This document shows, piece after piece, positions 8,673 to 16,942 of a DNA stretch of 33,461 nucleotides. The notes under the pieces were generated by a model that searched no databases, had not been told where the DNA came from, and saw nothing but the letters and a program-made list of their open reading frames with translations. The DNA is from Aliagarivorans taiwanensis DSM 22990 (GTDB taxonomy: Bacteria; Pseudomonadota; Gammaproteobacteria; Enterobacterales; Celerinatantimonadaceae), in the NCBI RefSeq assembly GCF_000429505.1, contig NZ_AUBZ01000043.1:1-33461 (forward strand). Direction: 5' to 3'. The position numbers and the translations under genes are program-made. Each line of letters opens with the position of its first letter. Within the stretch, counting starts at the first letter, position 1.

Positions 8673-9100
8673 GGCTCTTTTGAGCGAGCGGCGGGGGCGT
8701 GATTGCCTTCGCCAATCTTTTGCTGAGCGAGGTAACAGCGTCGCTCGGCAGACTTCAACTCCATTAGTACCACCTGAATATCCTCCAGCTGCTGCAGCAA
8801 GCTTTGCCGTTTATTGGTGATGATATGCAGCAAGGCCTTAATCTCGTAATTGGTGGTGAGCTTGGCATCGTATAGGTCGAACAGCTCTTTGATCTCTGCC
8901 AGCGAGAAACCCAAGCGTTTTCCCCTCAGAACCAGCTTTAATCGCAACTTGTCGTGTTTGTTGTACAAACGCTGATTGCCGCTGCGCTGCGGGCTGAGCA
9001 GGCCTTCGTCTTCGTAGAAACGAATGCTGCGGGTGCTGACCTCAAACTCTTTGGCCAGTTGCCCAATGGTGAACTCTGCGGGGCTGTGATTTAGCGCCAA
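8669..9100 (-). CDS. MerR-family regulator, LiuR-like
   Basis: This 143-residue transcription regulator has an N-terminal winged helix-turn-helix (FTIGQLAKEFEVSTRSIRFYEDEG). The MerR hallmark Y-E-x-x-G-L-L follows, then a helical effector/dimerisation part. The segment LRLKLVLRGKRLGFSLAEIKELFDLYD resembles LiuR, which controls branched-chain amino acid and fatty acid breakdown genes in Shewanella-type bacteria. It lacks the cysteine pattern of metal or redox sensors such as CueR or SoxR. The start appears to be TTG at 9100 with AAGGG nine bases before it. No liu genes are adjacent, so the target is unknown. An imperfect dyad with TTACGTTA at 9113-9128 just upstream could be its own operator. 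Confidence 0.85.
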   Translation of the reverse strand: MALNHSPAEFTIGQLAKEFEVSTRSIRFYEDEGLLSPQRSGNQRLYNKHDKLRLKLVLRGKRLGFSLAEIKELFDLYDAKLTTNYEIKALLHIITNKRQSLLQQLEDIQVVLMELKSAERRCYLAQQKIGEGNHAPAARSKEP

Positions 9101-9220
9101 TCTATTTAACCCTTACGTTAAGGTTACGACAATCATCGCAGCAAGACCCTGAGGCTAGCTCGATGGCTATAGTAATTGTTTACCTGCTTAATAGGTGCGT
9201 CAAGAGACTTTGGTAGAAGA

Positions 9221-9240
9221 AGGGCTGCAAATGCAGCCCT
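9221..9240 (-). terminator. Terminator of fadL
   Basis: A perfect 8-base stem (AGGGCTGC and complement, loop AAAT) lies nine bases after the fadL stop. On the minus strand it is followed by a T-rich stretch. Confidence 0.7.
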
Positions 9241-9248
9241 GAATGAGA

Positions 9249-10526
9249 TTAGAAGCTGTGGTTGTACTGCATGCTGATCACGTAAGCATTACCTTTGGAG
9301 GTGAATGGGATCTCCTCTTCTACAAAGGCGCCTTTCTTACCGTGGATGAAGAAGAAGCCTGCATCAAAGCTCTGGTGATCGCTCCAGTGGTAGGTCGCCC
9401 CAGCGCCGTAGTTCCAGCGGTTGTTATCCGGAATACTGATCGATGGCAGGGTACGCGAAGGGGTGCGGTCAAATGATACGCCGGCACGTAACTCCCATTT
9501 GGGGTTCATATACCAAGTACCGCCCACGCCGACCCGGTAAGAGTTCGAGAACTTTTCATCCTTTTGCAGTACCGTGCCATATTCTTCGGTGGTACCGCGG
9601 ATCTCTTGGAAGGTGCTCCAGCCAATCCACATATAGCTATAGTGCACTGCAAACTTTTCATTGAGGCGGTGGTAACCGGAGAACTCCAACATATCCGGCA
9701 GGTTCAGAGTTAGCTCTCCAGGGATGTTCTGGCCACTGGTTCCAGCTGGGCCGTTGGGCCCTGCTATCAGTCCCTCGGGAAGGTCTGAGTAGTAGTCACC
9801 TTCAAAATCTACATCAATCTTAGACCGATAAGCGAGTCCGAAGCGGTGGTTCTCGTTAAGCTCCCACATCAGGCCGATGTTCCAGCCAAAGCCCCAGCCA
9901 TCGCCTTTTAAGGAAGCCGAAGTAGCGCCAGCAGGAATACCAGAATCGTTAACGCCAAAATTACGCTTCAGCTCAGCATCACCATAAACTGCATTGAAGC
10001 CTGCACCAATGCTCCATTGCTCATTAATTCTGTAAGAAACGTTGGGATTTAAGTTCACGGTAATCAAGTGGGTTTCACCGGCAAGTGCGCCTGCAGGGTA
10101 GTCCGCAGGGAATTCACTGGCTAGACCGAAGTTTGAGAACATTGCGAAGCCCCACGCCCACTTATCATTTAGGGGTTGAATGAAATAGCCGGCAGGTACT
10201 GGGGCTCCTGGAACTACATCATTGTTGGTTAACGTGCTGTTATTGACTTCGTCACTTGGAGCGCTGGCATAGTTGCCGCGCACGTAGACATCGGGTGCGA
10301 TATAGGTGAGCGCACCTGATACCGAGATGCGGTCAAAGCGGGCCATGGCGGCGGGGTTGCGTGCCAGTACCGACGCATTGTCGGCAATCACGGCTTCTCC
10401 GGCAAATACCCGTCCAGCACCGGTGGCTGAGTGTTCTACTAATTGAAAGCCTGCTGAGTGTGCCTGGCTTGCTGCGAGTGCAATCGCGGCCCCGACTACG
10501 CTGGGGCGAAACATCCGACCTGTCAT
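9249..10526 (-). CDS. fadL: Outer-membrane long-chain fatty acid channel FadL
   Basis: This 425-residue outer-membrane protein has a signal peptide cut after Ser24 (AHS | AGFQ). The N-terminal FadL hatch region follows (AGFQLVEHSATGAGRVFAGEA and NPAAMARF around residues 25-65). The rest is a beta-barrel pattern ending in a terminal Phe as expected for outer-membrane insertion. It takes up long-chain fatty acids across the outer membrane, feeding the FadI/FadJ beta-oxidation pair encoded 9 kb away on the other strand. The ATG at 10526 has AGAGGA six bases before it. A partial FadR-like half site (TCCGACCTGT, 10514-10523) overlaps the first codons; this alone is weak evidence of control. Confidence 0.95.
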   Translation of the reverse strand: MTGRMFRPSVVGAAIALAASQAHSAGFQLVEHSATGAGRVFAGEAVIADNASVLARNPAAMARFDRISVSGALTYIAPDVYVRGNYASAPSDEVNNSTLTNNDVVPGAPVPAGYFIQPLNDKWAWGFAMFSNFGLASEFPADYPAGALAGETHLITVNLNPNVSYRINEQWSIGAGFNAVYGDAELKRNFGVNDSGIPAGATSASLKGDGWGFGWNIGLMWELNENHRFGLAYRSKIDVDFEGDYYSDLPEGLIAGPNGPAGTSGQNIPGELTLNLPDMLEFSGYHRLNEKFAVHYSYMWIGWSTFQEIRGTTEEYGTVLQKDEKFSNSYRVGVGGTWYMNPKWELRAGVSFDRTPSRTLPSISIPDNNRWNYGAGATYHWSDHQSFDAGFFFIHGKKGAFVEEEIPFTSKGNAYVISMQYNHSF

Positions 10527-10681
10527 TCCAATCCTCTCATCCTTTATCTGGTTAGCTGCTTCACTATAGAGGAGATGTTTCGCAAATGTTAATCAGATGT
10601 GTAAAACGATTGTTTGAAATTAGAGCTATTGCACAAAAAGTGTAACTTTTGCGGGGAATGCGCGTATTTAAACACGAAGGC

Positions 10682-10708
10682 GTAAAAAAGGAGCCTATTA
10701 GACTCCTT
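10682..10708 (-). terminator. Terminator of the ECF sigma operon
   Basis: Arms AAGGAG and CTCCTT form a stem. On the minus strand it is followed directly by a run of six T. It lies 33 bases after the stop of the DUF3379 gene. Confidence 0.75.
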
Positions 10709-10740
10709 GATTAATTATGGCTGGCTGACCGATACAGCGC

Positions 10741-11463
10741 TTAGATGCTTTGGTTCAACTGCCCTTTGATTTTGTGCAGCAGGCCGTCAAGCGGTTCGGC
10801 TTTCTCGCCGACAATCACTAGATTTGCATCGCTTAGCTGGGAGACCATACCGTGCATCTTGCTGTCAGAAAAGGCTGACGAGCTGGGTAGATCCACCGTT
10901 TGCGGTACCACGAACACGTTTACATCATTGCCTTGCTCGCTGCGCATCACCATATGGAAGGCCGGTGAGCCATGGTAGCTGCAGTGGTTTACAAATACTA
11001 CATGCCCCGGCAGTTGTTCAAAGGCCTCACCATAACGGGCTAGCTTGGCATTTACGGTTTGCAGTGATGGCTGCTCATCGGTACCAGTAATGTAGGGGGA
11101 AGCATGATACACATGCTCTAGGGCTACATCACCAAGACTAATGCTGGGCTCGCCTGCGGTAAACGGGTTTAGGGTGTTCACACCAATGCCCATGGCAAAG
11201 GCGACTGATGCGGCCAAGGCCATATGCCAACGCGGTCGCTTCGGCTTGGCTGGCGGCGCAGCAAAGCTTTGTCTTAGGCGTAACCGTTCGCTCAAGCCAT
11301 CGGGTACATCGACTTCCATCGCGCGTTGCAATTTGCCCTCGAACTGCTGGAGTTCGTCGTAAAACTTCTGGTTTTTAGGGCTGTCTTTAATTGCAGCTAG
11401 TAGTGCGTCACTTCGATCCCGAGGATTGGCATACAACTGGCGGCGAAATTCTAGCTCATCCAT
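10741..11463 (-). CDS. DUF3379 membrane protein, likely anti-sigma partner
   Basis: This 240-residue protein has an acidic cytoplasmic N-terminal part of about 90 residues rich in helix formers. One membrane segment follows (WHMALAASVAFAMGIGVNTL), then a periplasmic domain with HVVFVNHCSYHGSPAFHMV. This matches the DUF3379 family, whose genes follow an ECF sigma factor gene. The layout fits an inner-membrane anti-sigma factor that holds the sigma factor and releases it on an envelope signal; that role is inferred from position and topology. The ATG at 11463 overlaps the sigma factor stop by eight bases (ATGGATGA) and has GAGGAC eight bases upstream, so translation of the two is coupled. Confidence 0.8.
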   Translation of the reverse strand: MDELEFRRQLYANPRDRSDALLAAIKDSPKNQKFYDELQQFEGKLQRAMEVDVPDGLSERLRLRQSFAAPPAKPKRPRWHMALAASVAFAMGIGVNTLNPFTAGEPSISLGDVALEHVYHASPYITGTDEQPSLQTVNAKLARYGEAFEQLPGHVVFVNHCSYHGSPAFHMVMRSEQGNDVNVFVVPQTVDLPSSSAFSDSKMHGMVSQLSDANLVIVGEKAEPLDGLLHKIKGQLNQSI

Positions 11464-12022
11464 TACACTGTCCTCGCTGTTCATCTTTTTCAAAAGCGTC
11501 TTTGAGTTGGTTGCGGGCCCGGAATAACCGGGTCATCACGGTATTCTTGTTAAGCTCCAGCAGCTCGGCGATCTCTTCCCCGCTAAAACCACCAATGACC
11601 TGTAGCAGCAGCGGTTCGCGATACTCTGGCGAGAGCTTATCAATTTGCCGTCGTAACCACTCGTTCTCGATTTCTTGCTCACTTGAGAGGGCGTCTTGGT
11701 CTGCCACCGAGTGATCCTCGATGTCCACCAGATCAAACTGCTTCCTCTCAAAGCGGCGGGCATTCTCCCGCCTCAAGATAGTAATCAACCACGACTTAGC
11801 GGCCTTGTCATCCTTCAAGCTGTCGAGTGAACGCCAGGCTCGCAGGAAGGTTTCCTGAACCACGTCTTCAGCGACTTGCTTGTCTTTGCACAGCCAGTAG
11901 GCGTAGCGATAAAGATCGCGACTAAAGGCCTGCACCAGCGCTTCGTAGCGCAATTGTTTAGTATCCATGCCCGAGTTGACCGAGCTGTTTGACTTTTTCT
12001 TTCGCGAAAATGGCAAAATCAT
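11456..12022 (-). CDS. ECF-type RNA polymerase sigma factor
   Basis: This protein of about 188 residues has the two conserved sigma domains. Sigma-2 contains LYRYAYWLCKDKQVAEDVVQ followed by ETFLRAWRSL. Sigma-4 contains LSPEYREPLLLQVIGGFSGEEIAELL and a helix-turn-helix (NKNTVMTRLFRARNQLK). It would redirect RNA polymerase to a small regulon, probably under control of the DUF3379 protein encoded with it. The start is uncertain: ATG at 12022 gives a basic N-terminal tail (SRKKKS), another ATG lies at 11968, and a TTG at 12049. None has a strong ribosome site. The gene is divergent from yfcZ across about 130 bases, where its own promoter should lie. Confidence 0.9.
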   Translation of the reverse strand: MILPFSRKKKSNSSVNSGMDTKQLRYEALVQAFSRDLYRYAYWLCKDKQVAEDVVQETFLRAWRSLDSLKDDKAAKSWLITILRRENARRFERKQFDLVDIEDHSVADQDALSSEQEIENEWLRRQIDKLSPEYREPLLLQVIGGFSGEEIAELLELNKNTVMTRLFRARNQLKDAFEKDEQRGQCNG

Positions 12023-12150
12023 AATTTTTTTAGCGTATCCAATCGCCAATCATGTCTTTATAATAGCGGTGAGCGCTGTTTTTAGTTGCGAAGGCGCAAA
12101 AAAAGTAGCGACAATGTTGTAAACAGCTTAATGAATTTAAAGGAAAATTG

Positions 12151-12435
12151 ATGAAAACTAAACTAGAAGAGTCAAAAGTTTGCTGCTGTGTTGATGTAGG
12201 TGCGATTATCGACGGCGAAGAGTGCTCAACGCAGTTAGTGGAAGTTTTCCAGCAGCAAGAACATGCCCAAGCGCGTTTGGATACCCTGACCACTAAAGCC
12301 CGCAATGCCGAGTCAGAGCCTTGTGATATCCAATCAGAGATCGTTGAAACCGAACAAGGCTTCCAGCTTAGCGCATCATTTGGCTTTAGCTGCCAAGCTG
12401 AAAACCTGATCTTCCAATTGGGTATGAACCGCTAG
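12151..12435 (+). CDS. yfcZ: YfcZ/YiiS family protein (DUF406)
   Basis: This 94-residue protein matches E. coli YfcZ throughout. It has the VCCCVDVG cysteine cluster near residue 12, AIIDGEEC, LTTKARNAESEPC in the middle, and the ending AENLIFQLGM. The function of the family is not known; the five or six conserved cysteines suggest metal binding or a redox role. The ATG at 12151 has AAAGGA seven bases upstream. In E. coli yfcZ lies between fadL and fadI with the same orientations as here, so its presence supports an ancestral fatty-acid locus. Confidence 0.93.
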   Translation: MKTKLEESKVCCCVDVGAIIDGEECSTQLVEVFQQQEHAQARLDTLTTKARNAESEPCDIQSEIVETEQGFQLSASFGFSCQAENLIFQLGMNR

Positions 12436-12445
12436 ACCTGCCTTT

Positions 12446-12475
12446 AGCGAGTAACGCGGTCCAGCGTTACTCGCT
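12446..12475. terminator. Hairpin between convergent yfcZ and batD
   Basis: A perfect 12-base stem (AGCGAGTAACGC and complement, loop GGTCCA) begins ten bases after the yfcZ stop and lies 43 bases from the batD stop. The T-run is poor on both sides, so it may be a weak or factor-aided terminator for both genes. Confidence 0.6.
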
Positions 12476-12518
12476 TCAAACTCCCTACCTTTTACCTGTC
12501 ACAGCCAGTGCTAAACAA

Positions 12519-14114
12519 CTAGTGCGGAGGGTTTAGTGACGGCAGAGCCTGCGTTTTGCTGGTTGCAGCGGTTTGTTTGCGAACCTGTTGGCAGCGCTGC
12601 AGTAGCGCCAGTAGATCAGGCTTATCGCTAACATCGCCCTTAAGCGGCGACCATAACTGCTGACTTAGCTCCCCAAGTACTGCCTCTAATTCTTGATTTG
12701 GCTCGGCCTGCAGATAGCGGCGCAGCTGATATTCGGCCTGATGGGCATTATTGCGCTGACATGCCTTCTCAAACGCCTGCCAGGCAGGGCTGTGGTTGAG
12801 CGATGGCGATGTTTCATCCTCGCTCTCTACCACCTGTTTTGGTGCGCGGCGACTGTGCCATAGCCACAAGAGCGCGGTGGTCAGCCAGGCTAGACCAAAC
12901 AGCCAGGTCAGCCATGAGTGCTGACGCTGGGCCGCAGTCGTATTGCCACTTGGGCTAATGGCGGGCTCGGGCAGGGCAAGGGTGTTCACCCGGCTGGCAT
13001 CCACCTCAATCTGCTTGCTTGGCAGCTCTGCCAGCATGGCTTCGTCTTGCTCGACGTTCCACCAATCTAGCTGCCAGCCGGGCAGGGTGAGCTCGCCGCT
13101 ACGGCTAGGAATAATGGCGGCGCTTAGCACCCGCTGGGCAAACACAATGCCGTCTTGTACCACGGTTTTGTCTTGGTAGGGCTCGGGGTAGACCCGGAAG
13201 TCGTCGCCATAGTCGAGGGCAATCTCCGGTAGCTGCTCTTCGGTAATGCCTGCAATGTTTAAGGTGATCCTTCGGGTAAAGGCTTCACCTTGTTGGTAGC
13301 GGCTTTGCTCTGGCTGCAGCTCGTCGTTTAAGAAGACATCGGTGCTGGGTAGCCAGTTGAGCATAGCGCCATCGGGGATCGGTTTGACCTCAATGGCGAG
13401 GGTGTCGGCCACCACATCCACCGGCAATGAGCGCCCATAGCGGTCACTGGTGATACCGCTTAGGCGAGTGCCGCTGATGTTAAAGCTGCCAGCCTGCTCG
13501 GCGGTGAGTAACCAGCGGCGGGTGAGGGTGCGATAGCGTTTACCATCGACAACCTCCATCTCTTGCTGGTCTTCGCCCAAGGTCTCGAAGCTCGCGCCCA
13601 GCATGCTCGGCGGAATGATATTGGCTTGCTCAAGGTTGCTGGCGACCCACACCTTGGTGGAGTAGACCGCGGGCTGACCGATATATACGGTGCGGCGATC
13701 CAGGCTCGATTCCAGGCGGATCTCTTGTTGCTGCTGCACTTCGCCTTGTTTAACTCGCAGTTGAATTGCCTTGGTGCGTCCATCTCCTACCTCAAAGGCG
13801 GGGATGGTGTAATCGCCAGCAGTGCGGGCCATCAGCGTGGTGGTCCAGGTGGTGCTGGTGGTTGATACGCCGTTGATGGTTGATTGGCGGCGACCGGTGG
13901 AGGTATTCCCCACCACAAAGCCTTGGCGCAACAACAACTGTGGGTCGAAGGCATTGGCGGGCAGGTTGCTATTGGCCTCGATATTCAAGGTAAAGGGCTG
14001 GCCTTCAGCTACCGGGTTGTGGCTGACACTGGCGGTAACTTCGGTAGCGGCGTGAGCCAGATGGCTAAAAACCACCGCTAAAAAAAACGCCAAAAATAAG
14101 CCGAATACTCTCAC
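12519..14114 (-). CDS. batD: BatD family membrane protein
   Basis: This 531-residue protein has a signal peptide (MRVFGLFLAFFLAVVFSHLAHA), a large periplasmic region of Ig-like beta-sandwich repeats typical of BatD (ASVSHNPVAEGQPFTLNIEA at the start, EVKPIPDG in the middle), a membrane segment near residue 420 (WLTWLFGLAWLTTALLWLW) and a cytoplasmic helical tail. Bat proteins act with MoxR ATPases at the envelope and have been linked to aerotolerance and stress survival in other bacteria; the molecular job is unsettled. It starts with GTG directly after the batB stop, with AGAGGAGAA upstream. It is the last gene of the moxR-bat operon. Confidence 0.9.
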   Translation of the reverse strand: MRVFGLFLAFFLAVVFSHLAHAATEVTASVSHNPVAEGQPFTLNIEANSNLPANAFDPQLLLRQGFVVGNTSTGRRQSTINGVSTTSTTWTTTLMARTAGDYTIPAFEVGDGRTKAIQLRVKQGEVQQQQEIRLESSLDRRTVYIGQPAVYSTKVWVASNLEQANIIPPSMLGASFETLGEDQQEMEVVDGKRYRTLTRRWLLTAEQAGSFNISGTRLSGITSDRYGRSLPVDVVADTLAIEVKPIPDGAMLNWLPSTDVFLNDELQPEQSRYQQGEAFTRRITLNIAGITEEQLPEIALDYGDDFRVYPEPYQDKTVVQDGIVFAQRVLSAAIIPSRSGELTLPGWQLDWWNVEQDEAMLAELPSKQIEVDASRVNTLALPEPAISPSGNTTAAQRQHSWLTWLFGLAWLTTALLWLWHSRRAPKQVVESEDETSPSLNHSPAWQAFEKACQRNNAHQAEYQLRRYLQAEPNQELEAVLGELSQQLWSPLKGDVSDKPDLLALLQRCQQVRKQTAATSKTQALPSLNPPH

Positions 14115-15920
14115 TTACCAATTCTCCTCTGATTGCGGCTGGCGACGCCGCTTTTGGTATTCCAGATACATTTTATTGCGTAGCAGCAGGCTTGGGTCGT
14201 TGGGCAGGGCATCCAGCCAGCGCTGCAGCTCTTGATCATCGAGCTCACCCTCACCGCTTGCCTGCGCTGGTACTTGCTGCGCCTGCTCGTCAGGCTCTTG
14301 CTCGGTCGGCTCTGCGGGCTGCTCGGCCTGTTGCTGCTCGCCGTCCTTGTTATCTGCTTGTTGCTGGTCTTGCTCTGGAGCTTGCTGCTCGTCGCCTTGC
14401 TGTTCTTGGTCAGGTTGAGGCGGTGGGCTTTGCTCGGACTGTGCTGGTTGCTGATTACCCGATTGTTCTTCGCCTTGTTGGCCTTCACTTTGCTCACCGT
14501 CCTGCGGTTGCTCAGAGCCCTGTTCGCCGATGTCTTGCTGCTCTTGTGATTGCTGCTCTTGCGATTGCTGAGACTGCTGCTGCTCGAGCACCGCTTTGTT
14601 GTGCGCCGCTTGCTCAAGGCTCGGGTCACGTTCCAGCGCTTGTTCATAGGCGGCGATGGCCTGCTCAGTTTCTCCCTGCATGGCCAGGGCATTGCCTTGG
14701 TTGTACCAGCCCTGTGCGCTATCGTCTTGGGCGAATAGCTGCTGCGCGCGCTGGTAATCGCCAGCGCGATAGGCTGCGGCGGCTTGCCACTGCGGATCGC
14801 TAAACAGTGCTTCGGCGTCTTGGTAGTTCTCTTGCTCGAAGGCGCTATGGGCGCGCTCAGCTTGGTTGTTCCACCACGCGCTGCCTTGCGCTTCTTCAGC
14901 AAAGCTATGTCCGGGCAACAACATCACGCCAGCCAGTAGCCACAGCGGTAGGCTTGGGCGTAAATACTCCCACAGCGCCAGCAGTAGGGCAGGGATCAGC
15001 AGCCAAAAACCGAGGTCGATCCGCAGGTCGATAAGCTTACCTTCCGCTTCATTACCGCTCAGAGCACGCTCGCCCAGCTGGCTTAAGCGCTGAATATCCA
15101 GGTTATCGGCGCGCAGGCTTTGACACAGACCGCCGCTTTGCTGGCATAAGGGCAAAAAGTACTGCTGCTCGAGTCTGGGGATCACGATACTGCCTTTGCT
15201 GTCTTGCAGCAGCGTACCGCCCTCTAAGGGAATCGGCGCGCCCTCGGCGGTGCCCACTGCCAGCATCGAGAAGCGCAGGTTACTGCCGCTCAGTGCTTGC
15301 TGGGCTTGCTCAAACTGCTGGCGAGAGAAGCCGTCGCTGATGGCGATAACATCGCCGCCCGGGTAGCCCGCGTTGAGTAGCAGCTGTTTGGCTTGCTCGA
15401 TGGCTGCAGCGAGATTGGTGCCGTGCACGGGCATGATCTCGGGGCTGATATGCGGCAACAGATTGGCTAAGTTATTGCTGTCGTGGGTCAGCGGCGAGAG
15501 CACAAAGGCATCGCCGGCGAAAGCGATAAGGCCGGTTTCGCCGTCCTTCCAGCTATCGATTAGATCGAGCGCCTTATAACGGGCTAGTTCCAAGCGGTCG
15601 GGCTTTACATCATCGGCGCGCATCGAGTAGGACATATTGAGTAGCAGCACTCGCGCCGATCCGTCACGATACAGTTGGCCCTGCGGAAGCTGCAAGCTCG
15701 GGCCTGCGGCTGCCAAGCTGAGTAAGGCAATTAATAGCATCGGTCGCCACACTGCCGTCTTGGCACTGCCCGCATCGCTTAGCAGGTGCTCGGCAATTAC
15801 AGTGGGTAGTAGCTGCTGCCAGCTGGAGCTGCGCTGCAATCGGCGTAGATACCACAGCAACGCCATGGCGATTAAGCCGAGTAATAAAAAGCCGGGGCGT
15901 AACAGAGTCATACTGCTCAC
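14115..15920 (-). CDS. batB: BatB-BatC type protein: VWA domain, TPR and Q/E-rich tail
   Basis: This 601-residue membrane protein has, in order: two N-terminal membrane segments (about residues 8-25 and 58-73), a von Willebrand A domain (about 88-290), two more membrane segments (about 303-338), TPR repeats (about 350-445, with WYNQGNALAMQGETEQAIAAYEQAL), and a Gln/Glu-rich low-complexity stretch (about 446-570). The VWA metal site is altered. The usual D-x-S-x-S reads NMSYS (Asn95, Ser97, Ser99), while Thr168 and Asp196 (AISDG) are kept. It is thus a fusion of the BatB and BatC types. It starts with GTG, whose first base is shared with the batA stop codon (TAGTG), and has AAGGAG eight bases upstream. 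Confidence 0.92.
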   Translation of the reverse strand: MSSMTLLRPGFLLLGLIAMALLWYLRRLQRSSSWQQLLPTVIAEHLLSDAGSAKTAVWRPMLLIALLSLAAAGPSLQLPQGQLYRDGSARVLLLNMSYSMRADDVKPDRLELARYKALDLIDSWKDGETGLIAFAGDAFVLSPLTHDSNNLANLLPHISPEIMPVHGTNLAAAIEQAKQLLLNAGYPGGDVIAISDGFSRQQFEQAQQALSGSNLRFSMLAVGTAEGAPIPLEGGTLLQDSKGSIVIPRLEQQYFLPLCQQSGGLCQSLRADNLDIQRLSQLGERALSGNEAEGKLIDLRIDLGFWLLIPALLLALWEYLRPSLPLWLLAGVMLLPGHSFAEEAQGSAWWNNQAERAHSAFEQENYQDAEALFSDPQWQAAAAYRAGDYQRAQQLFAQDDSAQGWYNQGNALAMQGETEQAIAAYEQALERDPSLEQAAHNKAVLEQQQSQQSQEQQSQEQQDIGEQGSEQPQDGEQSEGQQGEEQSGNQQPAQSEQSPPPQPDQEQQGDEQQAPEQDQQQADNKDGEQQQAEQPAEPTEQEPDEQAQQVPAQASGEGELDDQELQRWLDALPNDPSLLLRNKMYLEYQKRRRQPQSEENW

Positions 15921-16942
15921 TATGTTCGCTCCTTAAGGTTGTTAACGTTAGGGGCCGCGACAGGGCGCGGCAAAGCGAGAGCCAGCTTAAGTAGCAACAG
16001 GCCCAGCATTAGCCCCAGTGGCCAGAAGAACAGCTCTTTTTTCGGGCGAAAGAACTGCTCCGCTTCGCTGATGGGGTTGAGATCGGCGATTTCGCGGTAG
16101 ATCTGCTGCAGCTGTTGCTGGTCGCGGGCCCGAAAGTATTGGCCGCCGGTCATCTGCGCTATCTCAATCAGGCTTTGCTCATCGAGATCCCAAGACGGGT
16201 TTACCTTACGAACGCCAAACAGGCTGCGCTGTAGCATCTCGTCGGCGCCAATGCCGACGGTGTAGATCACCACTTGGTTGTCTGCCGCTACTTGCGCCGC
16301 CTCCATCGGATCGACACTGCCGGAGGTATTTTGACCATCGGTCAGCAAAATCAGGATACGCTGCTCGGCCGGTTGCTCTAGCAGTTGTCGTACGCCCATG
16401 CCAATGGCCTCGCCGATGGCGGTCATATCGCCCACAAGGCCGTGCACCAAGTCATCGACCTGACTCTGCAGGGCTTGAAGGTCGAAGCTAAGTGGCGAGG
16501 CGAGGTAGGCATGATCGGCAAACAGGATCATGCCGATACGGTCGCCGCGGCGCTCGGCAATAAACTCTTTAAGCAGGGCTTTCACAATGGTCAGGCGGTC
16601 GACTTGTTCATCATCCTGCACCAGATCGTTAATCTGCATACTGCCCGACATATCCACCGCCAGCAGCAGGTCGCGCCCCTGTTCGACAATCGGCTCGGGG
16701 CTATCGCCAAGTAGCTGCGGTCGGCTCAGGGCTGCCAGTAGCAATGACCATAGCAGCCACTGCCACAGCTGTTGCGGGCGTTTGCTATGGATGGTTTGCT
16801 GCTGTTGGCTATCCAAGCTCGGCAGGCTGACGTTGTTCAAGCTGGCTGAGAGTTGTTGCTGCGGCTTACGCCAGCGTTTAAGTAGCAAGGGCAGGGGCAG
16901 CAGCAGCCAGATCCACAACCAGGCAAAGCTTAACTCAGTCAT
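15920..16942 (-). CDS. batA: BatA family VWA membrane protein
   Basis: This 340-residue protein has an N-terminal membrane segment (SFAWLWIWLLLPLPLLL), a second near residue 60-72, a VWA domain (about 88-280), and a C-terminal membrane segment (FFWPLGLMLGLLLLKLALAL). The metal-ion-dependent adhesion site is complete: Asp97-x-Ser99-x-Ser101, Thr174, and Asp202 in LTDGQNTSG. It should bind a divalent cation and a protein partner at the inner membrane, probably with its neighbour BatB and under the MoxR ATPase. The ATG at 16942 has AAGGAG seven bases upstream and overlaps the preceding stop by eight bases, showing translational coupling. Confidence 0.93.
   Translation of the reverse strand: MTELSFAWLWIWLLLPLPLLLKRWRKPQQQLSASLNNVSLPSLDSQQQQTIHSKRPQQLWQWLLWSLLLAALSRPQLLGDSPEPIVEQGRDLLLAVDMSGSMQINDLVQDDEQVDRLTIVKALLKEFIAERRGDRIGMILFADHAYLASPLSFDLQALQSQVDDLVHGLVGDMTAIGEAIGMGVRQLLEQPAEQRILILLTDGQNTSGSVDPMEAAQVAADNQVVIYTVGIGADEMLQRSLFGVRKVNPSWDLDEQSLIEIAQMTGGQYFRARDQQQLQQIYREIADLNPISEAEQFFRPKKELFFWPLGLMLGLLLLKLALALPRPVAAPNVNNLKERT

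Noticed and set aside
14111-14902. Long open frames on both strands across the batB 3' region
   Set aside because: They arise from the Gln/Glu-rich repetitive codons of batB; they have no ribosome site and a low-complexity composition.
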